A DNA stretch of 34,913 nucleotides, taken from the NCBI GenBank assembly GCA_017435485.1, contig JAFSEY010000001.1, positions 81,197-116,109 on the forward strand, read 5' to 3'. Under the pieces are notes generated by a model that did not search any database, was not told the origin of the DNA, and worked only from the letters and a program-made list of their open reading frames with translations. Origin of the DNA: Bacilli bacterium. GTDB taxonomy: Bacteria; Bacillota_I; Bacilli_A; RF39; UBA660. Positions 1 to 7,563 of the stretch are shown piece by piece; the first letter of the stretch is position 1; each line of letters begins with the position of its first letter. The translations under genes were made by a program, and so were the position numbers.

Positions 1-582
1 AACCATTCCATATAATTTTAATTGATTAGACAAGTCTACTACAAAAGGAAGTCTATAACCTAAACGTTTTAATATTTTATCTTCTTCTAAAACCGCTTTC
101 GCTGGTCCACTAATAGCTACTTTTTCATCCATAAAAGCTATTATATAACCATCAAAAAAATAATCATCTTCAATAGTTTCAGCATATGTTATTATCACTA
201 TATTGTTTTGTTTAGCATAATCAAAAATAGATATTCTCTTTGCTTTATCTAAATAAGTTAAATAATTATCTATTACTATAACCCCATCTTTTTGAGGCAT
301 TTTCAAAATAATCTTTAAAAAGTATTTCTCACTAATACTTAGATTATCTATGGATTTATCAATCATATCAACAAGTTTACCAAACGAATTAACATTAACA
401 TTATAGTTTTCTAATTCAGTTTTAACAAAATTTGTCGAAAATGAAAAATCATCATTTAAGATGCTAATATTTAATTTTTCTAATTCTTCATTTAAACTAT
501 TTTTTGTTTTTTTAGGTGTACCTAAAATTATAGTGTTTGATTTATATAAACATATATCATTATTGTGTAATAATATTTCCAT
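1..582 (-). CDS. Degenerate ECF-type ABC ATPase (3' end outside window)
   Basis: The visible 194 residues, cut by the window edge, resemble the C-terminal half of ECF-transporter energising ATPases (EcfA/CbiO). The clearest match is the tail from about residue 158 (GPAKAVLEEDKILKRLGYRLP), which fits the family's G-P-x-E-V-(8)-L-x-x-x-G-L-x-x-P pattern. Catalytic motifs are eroded. There is no Walker A; residues 20-30 (LGTPKKTKNSL) sit where it should be. The signature is reduced to LSISEK (81-86). Walker B keeps Asp105 but has Asn106 in place of the catalytic Glu. The H-loop position reads ITYAE, without His. The protein is also much shorter than the usual ~280 residues. The ATG has a good ribosome binding site (AGGTGAG) and its own promoter. 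I read it as a non-hydrolysing paralogue, perhaps pairing with an intact ATPase outside the window; a decaying gene is the alternative. Confidence 0.6.
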   Translation of the reverse strand, partial: MEILLHNNDICLYKSNTIILGTPKKTKNSLNEELEKLNISILNDDFSFSTNFVKTELENYNVNVNSFGKLVDMIDKSIDNLSISEKYFLKIILKMPQKDGVIVIDNYLTYLDKAKRISIFDYAKQNNIVIITYAETIEDDYFFDGYIIAFMDEKVAISGPAKAVLEEDKILKRLGYRLPFVVDLSNQLKLYGMV

Positions 583-600
583 TATTCTCACCTACAAAGT

Positions 601-629
601 ATTATAATTTTAATCTAAAAAGAACACAA
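601..629 (-). promoter_or_regulatory. Sigma-A-type promoter of the ECF ATPase-like gene
   Basis: On the minus strand, -35 TTGTGT (629-624) and -10 TATAAT (606-601) are separated by 17 bp, about 20 bp upstream of the ATG at 582. The preceding terminator makes this gene an independent unit. Confidence 0.6.
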
Positions 630-642
630 GAGTTTTTATATC

Positions 643-664
643 AAAAAAAGAAAGCTAAGCTTCC
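643..664 (-). terminator. Intrinsic terminator after divIC
   Basis: On the minus strand GGAAGC-TTA-GCTTTC forms a 6 bp hairpin with one G-U pair, followed by seven T. It touches the divIC stop codon and closes the yabP-yabQ-divIC unit. Confidence 0.65.
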
Positions 665-954
665 TATTTCATTTTAATAATAACTTCATCTGGCAAAGAA
701 TAAAAAAATGTCTCCCTTGCATATCTTGCCATATATTCCGGATCTTGTAATTTTATTACTTCTGCTTGTAATTCTTTTTCTTCTTTTAATAACGCCGTAT
801 ACTTTTCTTCCAATACTATCGTTTGTTTTTTATTATCTAAAATCTTTAACCAGTCTTTTAAAACTGAACTAGCTAAGATACCTATGCACCCAAGCATAAG
901 CACACAAATCATAAATAAGCGACGACGTGATTTTTTTGACACTTTTGATTTCAT
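664..954 (-). CDS. divIC: Septum formation initiator DivIC (FtsB/DivIC family)
   Basis: A 96-residue bitopic membrane protein with the DivIC/FtsB plan. A basic cytoplasmic N-terminus (KSKVSKKSRRR) is followed by one membrane segment (about 13-32) and then a coiled coil (about 40-70) rich in Glu, Lys and Leu. The family-typical C-terminal motif is DPEYMARYARE (72-82), ending in a 'P-D-E-V-I' tail. In Bacilli it acts in the divisome with FtsL and DivIB. It follows yabP and yabQ exactly as in B. subtilis, which supports the name. The ribosome binding site AGGAG lies 7-8 bases before the ATG. Confidence 0.93.
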   Translation of the reverse strand: MKSKVSKKSRRRLFMICVLMLGCIGILASSVLKDWLKILDNKKQTIVLEEKYTALLKEEKELQAEVIKLQDPEYMARYARETFFYSLPDEVIIKMK

Positions 955-991
955 ATTACAATCTCCTATTATTTTTATTATAACATCTTTT

Positions 992-1279
992 CTATGACTT
1001 TTTAATTCTATTTTTTAATTTTGGCATTAGCTTTACACTAACAAAAAATGATATAACCAATATAAGCAAAAAATAGATATGTAAAATTCCCTCATTTATT
1101 ATATATAAACCTAATAAAAATAAAAGGTCGAAATCTATCACAAAAACAATTGTAATTATATATTTCCAAATAATTTTATAATTTTTAACTATTTTATAAT
1201 TAAAAAAACTTAACACATAAAATATCCAACCACTAAAGATTGCATACAAGAAAGACCATAATTGTACATCTATTTTCAT
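992..1279 (-). CDS. yabQ: Spore cortex protein YabQ
   Basis: A 95-residue, very hydrophobic protein with about three membrane segments (10-27, 38-60 and 66-85) and a basic tail (KLKNRIKKS). The internal stretch 'D-F-D-L-L-F-L-L-G' followed by 'N-E-G-I-L-H-I-Y-F' fits the YabQ family core. The B. subtilis protein is longer, about 210 residues. YabQ is a mother-cell membrane protein needed for cortex formation in B. subtilis. The start codon overlaps the yabP stop (TAATG), giving tight coupling, and divIC follows. The assignment rests on weak sequence similarity plus exact synteny. Confidence 0.82.
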   Translation of the reverse strand: MKIDVQLWSFLYAIFSGWIFYVLSFFNYKIVKNYKIIWKYIITIVFVIDFDLLFLLGLYIINEGILHIYFLLILVISFFVSVKLMPKLKNRIKKS

Positions 1280-1572
1280 TATTTAAATAATTTAGCTATA
1301 AAGCCTTCTTCTTTGTTCTTTAGTTTATTATTTTCTAAATAAGCTATACTATTTATTTTTCCCTTAATTTTAACGTTTCCTTCATGAGTATCTAATTTTA
1401 CTATTTCTAAAGATTCTCCTTTAAGCAAGATAACTCCCATTGTACTATCCATTAAAAATTCTTCATTATCAAAACTAGTTATTTTTTTAATGCCTGTAAA
1501 AATAATTTGACTTCTATCTACCATTTTTAATTCATGCGATCCAATAGATACTTCTGTTATAGTCTTGTCCAT
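1279..1572 (-). CDS. yabP: Sporulation protein YabP
   Basis: A 97-residue protein matching the YabP/YqfC family. It has an early 'G-S-H-E-L' segment, then ITGVKxxxSFDxEEFL-like residues (FTGIKKITSFDNEEFLMD, 26-43), 'T-M-G-V-I-L-L-K-G' and 'KIKGKINSIAYLE', ending in GFIAKLFK. In B. subtilis yabP is expressed in the mother cell under sigma-E and acts in cortex and coat assembly. Here it leads the yabP-yabQ-divIC unit, with the ribosome binding site TAGGAGG before the ATG. A possible sigma-E-like promoter lies just upstream. Confidence 0.93.
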   Translation of the reverse strand: MDKTITEVSIGSHELKMVDRSQIIFTGIKKITSFDNEEFLMDSTMGVILLKGESLEIVKLDTHEGNVKIKGKINSIAYLENNKLKNKEEGFIAKLFK

Positions 1573-1590
1573 ATTATATCCTCCTAAGAG

Positions 1591-1619
1591 TATTTATGTT
1601 AGTAACTTTAAAATTAGAC
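1591..1619 (-). promoter_or_regulatory. Possible sigma-E-like promoter for yabP
   Basis: On the minus strand GTCTAATT (1619-1612) and CATAAATA (1598-1591) are 13 bp apart. They resemble the sporulation sigma-E elements (GTCATATT-like and CATANANT-like), and yabP is a sigma-E gene in B. subtilis. The call rests on that resemblance; the region is AT-rich, so chance matches are likely. Confidence 0.35.
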
Positions 1620-1622
1620 CAC

Positions 1623-1646
1623 AAAAAAACTCAACTAGTGAGTTTT
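1623..1646 (-). terminator. Intrinsic terminator after spoVG
   Basis: On the minus strand AAAACTCA-CTAGT-TGAGTTTT forms a hairpin with its T-run included in the 3' arm. It lies 5 bp beyond the spoVG stop and separates spoVG from yabP. Confidence 0.7.
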
Positions 1647-1651
1647 AATTT

Positions 1652-1918
1652 TTATTCAGCATCTTCTGCTTCGTTATATTTTTCTAAGATAGCAGTTTCT
1701 AATTGAGTACGAGCTTCTTGGTTAACTGGATGTGCAACATCTTTAAATTCACCAGTAGCTAACTTACGTCTAGGCATACCAATATGAAGACCATTATCTC
1801 CTTCTAAAATTCTAATGTCATTAATAGCTACAGCATCATCGATAGTTACTGAAGCAAATCCTTTAACAATAGAACCTTCTCTTTCAAATTTACGAACGTA
1901 TACTTTTGTAATATTCAT
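1652..1918 (-). CDS. spoVG: RNA-binding regulator SpoVG
   Basis: An 88-residue protein with clear SpoVG identity. It opens with ITKVYVRKF, then 'G-S-I-V-K-G-F-A-S-V-T-I-D-D', DIRILEGDNGLHIGMPRRK (35-53) and 'DVAHPVNQEAR'. SpoVG is a small nucleic-acid-binding regulator, widespread in Firmicutes, that affects sporulation, septation and virulence genes. It has a strong ribosome binding site (AAGGAGTG) and its own terminator, so it is probably monocistronic or the last gene after veg. Only 60 bp separate it from veg; in B. subtilis the veg and spoVG genes are farther apart. Confidence 0.97.
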   Translation of the reverse strand: MNITKVYVRKFEREGSIVKGFASVTIDDAVAINDIRILEGDNGLHIGMPRRKLATGEFKDVAHPVNQEARTQLETAILEKYNEAEDAE

Positions 1919-1978
1919 TGTGTGTCACTCCTTCTATAATATTATTTTAAAGCAAAATTTAATGATAAGCAATAAAAA

Positions 1979-2215
1979 TTAAAGATACTTTACAACTACA
2001 TCTTTAGTTATAACATCTGCATAAGAAATACTTTTTTGTTCATAGTTATTTTCAACCATAAAAAGTTTAGGATAGATCTTCGTAATATGACCCGTAAAAG
2101 ACTCAACTCTATTACGCATTCCATATATTTTAAGTTCTACCTCGCTACCTAGTTTTTTAGATATTTCTTCTTTTACTAATTCAATATTCAAATCATTCTC
2201 GAGGATATCCAACAT
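1979..2215 (-). CDS. veg: Veg protein
   Basis: A 78-residue protein of the Veg family (DUF1021). The core reads 'K-L-G-S-E-V-E-L-K' then 'R-N-R-V-E-S-F-T-G-H-I-T-K-I-Y-P-K-L-F-M-V' and 'S-I-S-Y-A-D-V-I-T-K'. In B. subtilis Veg is a highly expressed protein that stimulates biofilm formation. Its ATG lies inside the end of yabG (23-base overlap in another frame), with the ribosome binding site GGGG six bases upstream. It may therefore be translationally coupled to yabG here, whereas B. subtilis veg has its own strong promoter. Confidence 0.92.
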   Translation of the reverse strand: MLDILENDLNIELVKEEISKKLGSEVELKIYGMRNRVESFTGHITKIYPKLFMVENNYEQKSISYADVITKDVVVKYL

Positions 2216-2975
2216 ACATTACCCCATTACCTACGATACCCCCTATACCATCCTTTCCATATTTAGTTTTTTCTAAAAGTGTTAATAAATCTATTTCCTC
2301 GCTTCTTTTAGTAAGTGCTACTGAACATGCAATAATCGCCGGATCTAAAGCATGAATATTAACCCGCTTTGGACTTGAGGCAAAGTTAGCCCCAGCTTTT
2401 ATTAATTCTTCGTAATTACTTTGACAAGCTCCCGCAATAATAATTAATTTATCATGACTTTTTTCATACTTACGAGCTTCTTTAACTGCTTTTATAAAGT
2501 TTTCCGTATTCTTATAATTTCTAATATCATGAATATCTCCCTTTTTCTTATAGTAAGCATCATGACCAGTAATAATAACAATATCGGGACGATATTCATT
2601 TAGTAAAAATTTCATTTGTTCATAAATATTTTTTTCTGCTATCTTTTTACCAATTGCAAGAACGCCAGCTTCCTTATAAAAACTTAAGCATCTTTTTAAA
2701 AATTCGGCATCACCATCAATATGAAGCACCTTACCTGGGAGAAAAAAATAGTCACTTCGCTCTCCAATTAAATCTTTATCTAAAATATCTTTTGCATTTT
2801 TAGTAACTTCTGGAGTAAGATTAACAACTTCTAAATCATTAATCGGACTATCTGCATATAACCTTACTTCTTCGCCTTTTAAATAACAAACACCATCTTT
2901 TATATTAATAACTTTAAAAATAATATCATGCTTATAACTTTTTCTCGTTACATAAACTCCCTTTTTTATTTCCAA
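2193..2975 (-). CDS. yabG: Sporulation-specific protease YabG
   Basis: A 260-residue match to YabG, the spore-coat protease that trims proteins such as SafA and SpoIVA. Conserved blocks seen are 'RKSYKHDIIFKV', 'GEEVRLYADSP', 'PGKVLHIDGDAEFLKRCL', YRPDIVIITGHDAY and 'GACQSNYEELIKAGANFASSP' followed by RVNIHALDP. I place the start at TTG 2975. It has a GGTGG ribosome binding site six bases upstream, and the N-terminus (first residue, then EIKKGVYVTRKSY) then aligns residue for residue in length with the B. subtilis protein. The frame stays open upstream to an ATG at 2987 and a further start at 3050, which would add an implausible hydrophobic leader. Confidence 0.95.
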   Translation of the reverse strand: MEIKKGVYVTRKSYKHDIIFKVINIKDGVCYLKGEEVRLYADSPINDLEVVNLTPEVTKNAKDILDKDLIGERSDYFFLPGKVLHIDGDAEFLKRCLSFYKEAGVLAIGKKIAEKNIYEQMKFLLNEYRPDIVIITGHDAYYKKKGDIHDIRNYKNTENFIKAVKEARKYEKSHDKLIIIAGACQSNYEELIKAGANFASSPKRVNIHALDPAIIACSVALTKRSEEIDLLTLLEKTKYGKDGIGGIVGNGVMYVGYPRE

Positions 2976-2998
2976 ATATACCACCATTAAAATATATG

Positions 2999-3028
2999 AA
3001 AAAAAGTATAAATAAATTATACTTTTTA
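2999..3028 (-). terminator. Intrinsic terminator after the CAP-domain gene
   Basis: On the minus strand AAAAAGTATAA-TTTAT-TTATACTTTTT is a nearly perfect hairpin ending in a T-run. It overlaps the stop codon of the CAP-domain gene. Confidence 0.7.
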
Positions 3029-4357
3029 ATCGGAAAACATTTGAACCCAATAATAATGATCTGTTTTAACAAGCCCAATACCAATTTTGCCAAATTCATC
3101 AGCAATCATATTTTCATAATGTCCTTGAGAATCTTTCCAACCTTGCGAAACATCCGCAGATGTTTTATATCCAGATGCAATATTTTCTCCTGCTGCATAA
3201 GCAGTATATCCTATTTCATTTAAAACAGTAAAACAACTTGAACCATTAGGTCTATCATGAGAAAATTCATCGCTATAACCTAACTCTAATGCTCTAATTG
3301 TCGCAGCAACACTTAAATTTTTATCTAACACTAAAGCTGGCTTTCCCACTTCAGCACGATACTCATTTACTTTTGATAAAACTTGATTTATTTCATTTGA
3401 ATACTTACTTACAAGACTTGTTGCTTCTGTTTTTAATTCATCAGTGGTTGCATTAAATCCTCTTTTATCATAACTAACTGAAGAACTGGAACTTAATTTT
3501 TCTTTTGTACCATCAGAATAAACTTTATATTTAGTTTTATTTGTTGTTGTTAAAACAGCTCCATATTTTACTTTTTCTTCTTCAGTAACTTCTTGTTTAA
3601 CTTCATAAGTCACTTCTGTTTTAGTATCCTCTTTTGGATTTGAAGTTATTATGTTATTTTCCTCTTTAGAAGATGTATCTTTACTTTCCGTATTCTCATT
3701 TTCTATATTCTTACTTTCTTCTTTAGAAGAAGTGTTAACTTTTTTAATAATTAATTTAGTTTCTTTAGAAGTTTCATTTCCATATTTATCACTAGCTACT
3801 ATTTCTATATCATATGAACCCGATTTAGTGTAACTAGCCATTTTATCATCTAAAAACTTTAAAATACAATCTTTTTTGCTGTTATCACTACAATTATCAA
3901 TAAAATCATTCAAATTATAACTTTCTTTTTCCTTGATCGTAACTTCTTTTAACTTCAACTTTGGAGATGTCTTATCAATTACTAATAATTTACTAGAATA
4001 TTCTTTATCTTTTATTTTAAGACTAACAAAATATTCTCCTACTTCAGACGCAAATTTTTTGCCATCAATTGTTTCTATAGGTAATCCTATAAAATCCTCA
4101 TCGATTAATATTTTAGGATCTTCATTAAAAAATTTATAACCACCGGGAACTTCATCGTATACATTAATTGTTAAACTTTCTTTTACACTTAAAGCGTCTT
4201 CAATATTTTTATTGTTTTCTGTTTTAGGAATATCTTTTTTATCTTTCCAAATAAAATAACCTACTGTTCCACTTCCACCTAGTATAAGTGTAATTACACA
4301 TATAATAATTACTAATTTTTTCTGACTTATTTTTACCTTTTTCTCACTCTTTTTCAT
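3026..4357 (-). CDS. Membrane-anchored CAP/SCP-domain protein with Ig-like region
   Basis: A 443-residue protein. A short basic cytoplasmic start is followed by a membrane segment (about 14-37) with no cleavage or lipobox motif. Residues 60-206 are extracellular and resemble DUF5011-type bacterial Ig-like repeats. The end of this region reads 'S-G-S-Y-D-I-E-I-V-A-S-D-K-Y-G-N', and Cys156 and Cys164 may form a disulfide. A Ser/Glu/Lys-rich linker (207-265) leads to a CAP domain (about 325-441) like YkwD. The CAP cavity residues are present: His367, Glu391 in AGENIA, and His413 in SQGHYENM. CAP proteins in Bacilli are extracytoplasmic and several are linked to spores; the enzymatic role is unsettled. 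Its place before yabG suggests, but does not prove, an envelope or spore role. Confidence 0.85.
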   Translation of the reverse strand: MKKSEKKVKISQKKLVIIICVITLILGGSGTVGYFIWKDKKDIPKTENNKNIEDALSVKESLTINVYDEVPGGYKFFNEDPKILIDEDFIGLPIETIDGKKFASEVGEYFVSLKIKDKEYSSKLLVIDKTSPKLKLKEVTIKEKESYNLNDFIDNCSDNSKKDCILKFLDDKMASYTKSGSYDIEIVASDKYGNETSKETKLIIKKVNTSSKEESKNIENENTESKDTSSKEENNIITSNPKEDTKTEVTYEVKQEVTEEEKVKYGAVLTTTNKTKYKVYSDGTKEKLSSSSSVSYDKRGFNATTDELKTEATSLVSKYSNEINQVLSKVNEYRAEVGKPALVLDKNLSVAATIRALELGYSDEFSHDRPNGSSCFTVLNEIGYTAYAAGENIASGYKTSADVSQGWKDSQGHYENMIADEFGKIGIGLVKTDHYYWVQMFSD

Positions 4358-4426
4358 AAAACATTAACCTCTACTATTTACATTTTAGCTCATAAAAATT
4401 TCTATCTCAATAACTATTGACTAAAG

Positions 4427-4452
4427 AAAAACAACTCCTTACTCAAAAGTTG
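4427..4452 (-). terminator. Probable terminator after the HExxH membrane protein gene
   Basis: On the minus strand CAACTTTT-GAGT-AAGGAGTTG pairs over about eight bases, two of them G-U, followed by five T. It spans the stop codon of the upstream gene. Confidence 0.55.
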
Positions 4453-6176
4453 AATTTCATATTTAAATTATTTTCTTGGCTTCTTACTGTGTCATTAGGA
4501 AATCTTTGTGCTATACTTTGGTAATAAACTTTAACAGGAGCAAGGATTGCGTTTCCCATTTTTTCTTTAAAAGAGCCAGCAGTAATAACTTCATATTCTT
4601 TAATACAATCTTTTGCTAAATTAAATTGTTCTTCAGTTAAATATAAATATATTTTCTTTTCTAAAATACCAGCAGTAATAGCTTCATCAATAGACATAGT
4701 AGCAAACATTCCATTAGGGTAATATAATCTTACAATTCCGTCGTTATCAATTGTACAACCATCTAAGGAAACTAACGGCTCATACTTTGTTTTAGATGGA
4801 ATCCCCCCAATACTGTATTTTTCAAACAAAACATTATCTTCTTCACTACTTATAATTTCATAATATATGATGTCATCCTCTTTAACTAAACCATGATTTA
4901 AACCCTTTTGTACTGATACATTGTAAAAATTATTTTCAAGCATTTTAGATTCATTAAAATAAATTCTTTTATCAATAAAATTACCATGAATATCATAAAT
5001 ATCTTGATTAGATTTAATATCTGACTTATAAATATTTAAATAAAGTTTGTCAATTAAATTTGATAGCTCTTCATCTCGCCCATCATTTTTTTCTAGAATA
5101 TCAATAAACACCTTATAATCTTCTTCTGATAAATTTTCTCTCAAAATATTATTTAACTTAGTTGCATCACCAGTAAATACATATTCCCAAATTATTTTTG
5201 GGCCTATTACGTCCATTAATTTACGACCATTCTTATCCGCATTAACGTATCCCTCATGATTAGATCCATAATATTCATAAGCAATAATATCCGCCGTTGA
5301 CTCACAAATATAACTATAAACATTAGGATGTTGTAATAAATGAATAAATTCATGATCTAGCCATAATTTCTTCTCAACACCTTCTTTTCCATTAATAGCA
5401 TTAGGATCCATCATTGTATAATACCCAATAAGAGGGTCATCTTCTTCACCTTGAAAATACTTAATTTCTAAACCTTCAAGTTTTAAATTATATAAGTAAT
5501 CCATTTTAGTTCCATACGTATAAAGTAAAATATCATTAAACAAATCTTCATTATCTAAAAACTCTTTTTCACTTTGAGTTAGATTATCCGATTGATAAAT
5601 ATATTCTTGTATTTCCTTAACACTATTTACTTTTTTAGCTAATGGACCATATTCTATTTTACCCAAAGAACTAATCCTTACTTGGCTAAGATTATCAAAA
5701 GTAGTTTTAATATCAGTCAAAGACACATCAAAAATATTCATAAGATTTAATAGCAAAATAAAACTGGCCGAACAAATAAACACCGCTCCTAATATTTTAA
5801 ACTTAAATATTCCTTTATTATTTTTGTTTTGTGAACCAGAAGACTCAAAGATTTCCTCGCACTTCTCATAATTTAAAGCATTATCTCCATTAAATTTAAA
5901 AAGTGCAGAGAAATTTTCTTTACCATCTTTAAAATAATGTTTCAAACCAGTTTTCTTATCTAAATAAACTTTAAACCCTAAGTAGTCGTCCAGTTGTTCC
6001 GATTCTTTACCTAACAAAAAAGTTTCTAACAATTCATAGATAAACGTTTTATTCATATTAAAAACACCAGCATTCGTTACATCAAACCCATGAATGTTTA
6101 AATAATTACTTGACAAACCGAAACACATATATGTTTGCCTATTATTATTTTCGTCGCACTTAATAACAGATATCAT
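4443..6176 (-). CDS. Membrane protein with HExxH metalloprotease motif, uncharacterised
   Basis: A 577-residue protein I cannot assign to a named family. The N-terminal ~120 residues look cytosolic. A membrane segment follows at about 124-147, and the rest is probably outside the membrane. The zinc-protease signature HEFIH is at 275-279 inside 'LWLDHEFIHLLQH', and Glu292 in CESTAD is well placed as a third, gluzincin-type ligand 12 residues later, with Asp296 after it. This is a credible active zinc peptidase core, although HExxH alone is a short motif. The ribosome binding site GAGGTG precedes the ATG, and the gene starts 15 bp after ksgA, so the two are likely co-transcribed. B. subtilis has no counterpart between ksgA and yabG. 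Confidence 0.7.
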   Translation of the reverse strand: MISVIKCDENNNRQTYMCFGLSSNYLNIHGFDVTNAGVFNMNKTFIYELLETFLLGKESEQLDDYLGFKVYLDKKTGLKHYFKDGKENFSALFKFNGDNALNYEKCEEIFESSGSQNKNNKGIFKFKILGAVFICSASFILLLNLMNIFDVSLTDIKTTFDNLSQVRISSLGKIEYGPLAKKVNSVKEIQEYIYQSDNLTQSEKEFLDNEDLFNDILLYTYGTKMDYLYNLKLEGLEIKYFQGEEDDPLIGYYTMMDPNAINGKEGVEKKLWLDHEFIHLLQHPNVYSYICESTADIIAYEYYGSNHEGYVNADKNGRKLMDVIGPKIIWEYVFTGDATKLNNILRENLSEEDYKVFIDILEKNDGRDEELSNLIDKLYLNIYKSDIKSNQDIYDIHGNFIDKRIYFNESKMLENNFYNVSVQKGLNHGLVKEDDIIYYEIISSEEDNVLFEKYSIGGIPSKTKYEPLVSLDGCTIDNDGIVRLYYPNGMFATMSIDEAITAGILEKKIYLYLTEEQFNLAKDCIKEYEVITAGSFKEKMGNAILAPVKVYYQSIAQRFPNDTVRSQENNLNMKFNF

Positions 6177-6191
6177 TATGTCACCTCTTTA

Positions 6192-6971
6192 TTACTTGGC
6201 CATATAATTAGCTAATAAAACGAAAATATTTACTGGAATTTCTTCAGCTCTTACATTTTCTGTATAACCATGTACTTTTAATATATCATATATTTCGTTC
6301 CAATCATAAGCTTTTAAATTATTTTTTAAAGTCTTTCTTTTTAGAGCAAAAGAATCATTAATAAGCTTTTCAAAAACTTCCATATTTTTAATATTATATT
6401 TATCTGCTCTAGTAAATTTTACTATTGCACTATCCACCTTAGGAACAGGATTAAAACAATATTTACTCACATTAAATAACTTTTTAACATCATAATTAAC
6501 ATTACAATAAACAGTTAAAGAACCATAAGATTTTGATTTACAGGATGCACTTAATCTATCAGCAACCTCTTTTTGAACCATTAAAATCATTTCATCTACT
6601 ATTATTTTACTTTCCAATACCTTTTTAATTATTAATGAAGTAATATAGTAAGGAATATTAGCAATAACATGAATTTTACAATATTTTTTGTTTACGTATT
6701 TTTCTAAATCAACTTTTAAAAAATCTTCAAAAATAACCAAAGTTTTATCATCTTCTAACTTTTTTAAAACACTAACCATTCTTTCATCTATTTCAAAAGC
6801 TATTAAATCACAATTAAAAGACTTTAATCTTTTCGTTAAAGCACCTTTTCCTGGGCCAATTTCAATTACTAAGTCTTCCTCAGTAACATTACAATTAACG
6901 ATAATATCATCTAAAATTCTTTCATCTTCTAAAAAGTTTTGACCTAAACTTTTCTTTGCTTTAATTTCCAT
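6192..6971 (-). CDS. rsmA: 16S rRNA dimethyladenosine transferase RsmA/KsgA
   Basis: A 259-residue SAM-dependent enzyme that dimethylates two adjacent adenosines in the 3'-terminal hairpin of 16S rRNA. It opens with KKSLGQNFLED (6-16), the family's KxxGQNFL motif, then VIEIGPGKGALTKRL (SAM-binding motif I), FEID (motif II) and the catalytic NIPYYI motif (about 104-109). The tail has 'F-N-P-V-P-K-V-D-S-A-I-V'. Length is normal. In B. subtilis rnmV lies between the yabE-type gene and ksgA; it is absent here. Confidence 0.97.
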   Translation of the reverse strand: MEIKAKKSLGQNFLEDERILDDIIVNCNVTEEDLVIEIGPGKGALTKRLKSFNCDLIAFEIDERMVSVLKKLEDDKTLVIFEDFLKVDLEKYVNKKYCKIHVIANIPYYITSLIIKKVLESKIIVDEMILMVQKEVADRLSASCKSKSYGSLTVYCNVNYDVKKLFNVSKYCFNPVPKVDSAIVKFTRADKYNIKNMEVFEKLINDSFALKRKTLKNNLKAYDWNEIYDILKVHGYTENVRAEEIPVNIFVLLANYMAK

Positions 6972-6996
6972 AAGTTACTCCTTTAAAAAAGATGGG

Positions 6997-7527
6997 TTAA
7001 TCCCATCCTAATCTTAATACGTCATAAGTAATTGTCGAACGACCAACATTTGTCCTAGCATATTCTTCAGATGGAGATAGTAAATCTAAGGAATTTCCTC
7101 TAACTCCTCTGTCTAAGACTATTGCTATTACTGGATCTGGAGAGATTCTACTGCTTTCAAATCTTACAATTGAACCACATGGTAAATTTTTTGAAGATGC
7201 AACAATTTTTACTTTTTTATAAGTTTCATCTACATAATAATCTTTCCCATCTCTAATGTTATAACTAGGCATACAACCAAGTGTTCCCCCACATAAAGGA
7301 CAATCATAAGTATATCCAGTTAAATCACCAGTAAACGTATCTATTGCTGTATAGTATTTATTAACTTCAATTTCTTCAATTTTTAAAGCCATTGTTGATA
7401 AATTAACGTTTTTACTAACGTTTTCATTTTCAACTTTACTTTCATTATAAACCAAAGTGCTTGAATTTATTAAAAATACTGCTACAACCATTAATAATGA
7501 TTTTATTCCTATATTTAAAATTTTCAT
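6997..7527 (-). CDS. Exported 3D-domain (double-psi barrel) protein, YabE position
   Basis: A 176-residue protein with an N-terminal signal or anchor (about 5-24) and a C-terminal domain of the 3D type, named for three conserved Asp. Visible elements are 'T-G-Y-T-Y-D-C-P-L-C-G-G' and 'IVASSKNLPCGSIVRF', then VLDRGVRGNSLDLL (about 138-151), the key Asp-containing segment. Several Cys (CPLC, GCM, PCG) may form disulfides or bind metal. Such domains occur in RpfB/YabE-type cell-wall lytic enzymes and in MltA-like transglycosylases. The tatD-(this)-ksgA order matches the tatD-yabE-rnmV-ksgA order of B. subtilis, but the G5 and DUF348 parts of YabE are missing. I chose the ATG at 7527 (ribosome binding site GAGGTG) over an adjacent TTG. 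Confidence 0.78.
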   Translation of the reverse strand: MKILNIGIKSLLMVVAVFLINSSTLVYNESKVENENVSKNVNLSTMALKIEEIEVNKYYTAIDTFTGDLTGYTYDCPLCGGTLGCMPSYNIRDGKDYYVDETYKKVKIVASSKNLPCGSIVRFESSRISPDPVIAIVLDRGVRGNSLDLLSPSEEYARTNVGRSTITYDVLRLGWD

Positions 7528-7563
7528 CAATTCACCTCAATTGATAAAAGAATTATAGCATAA

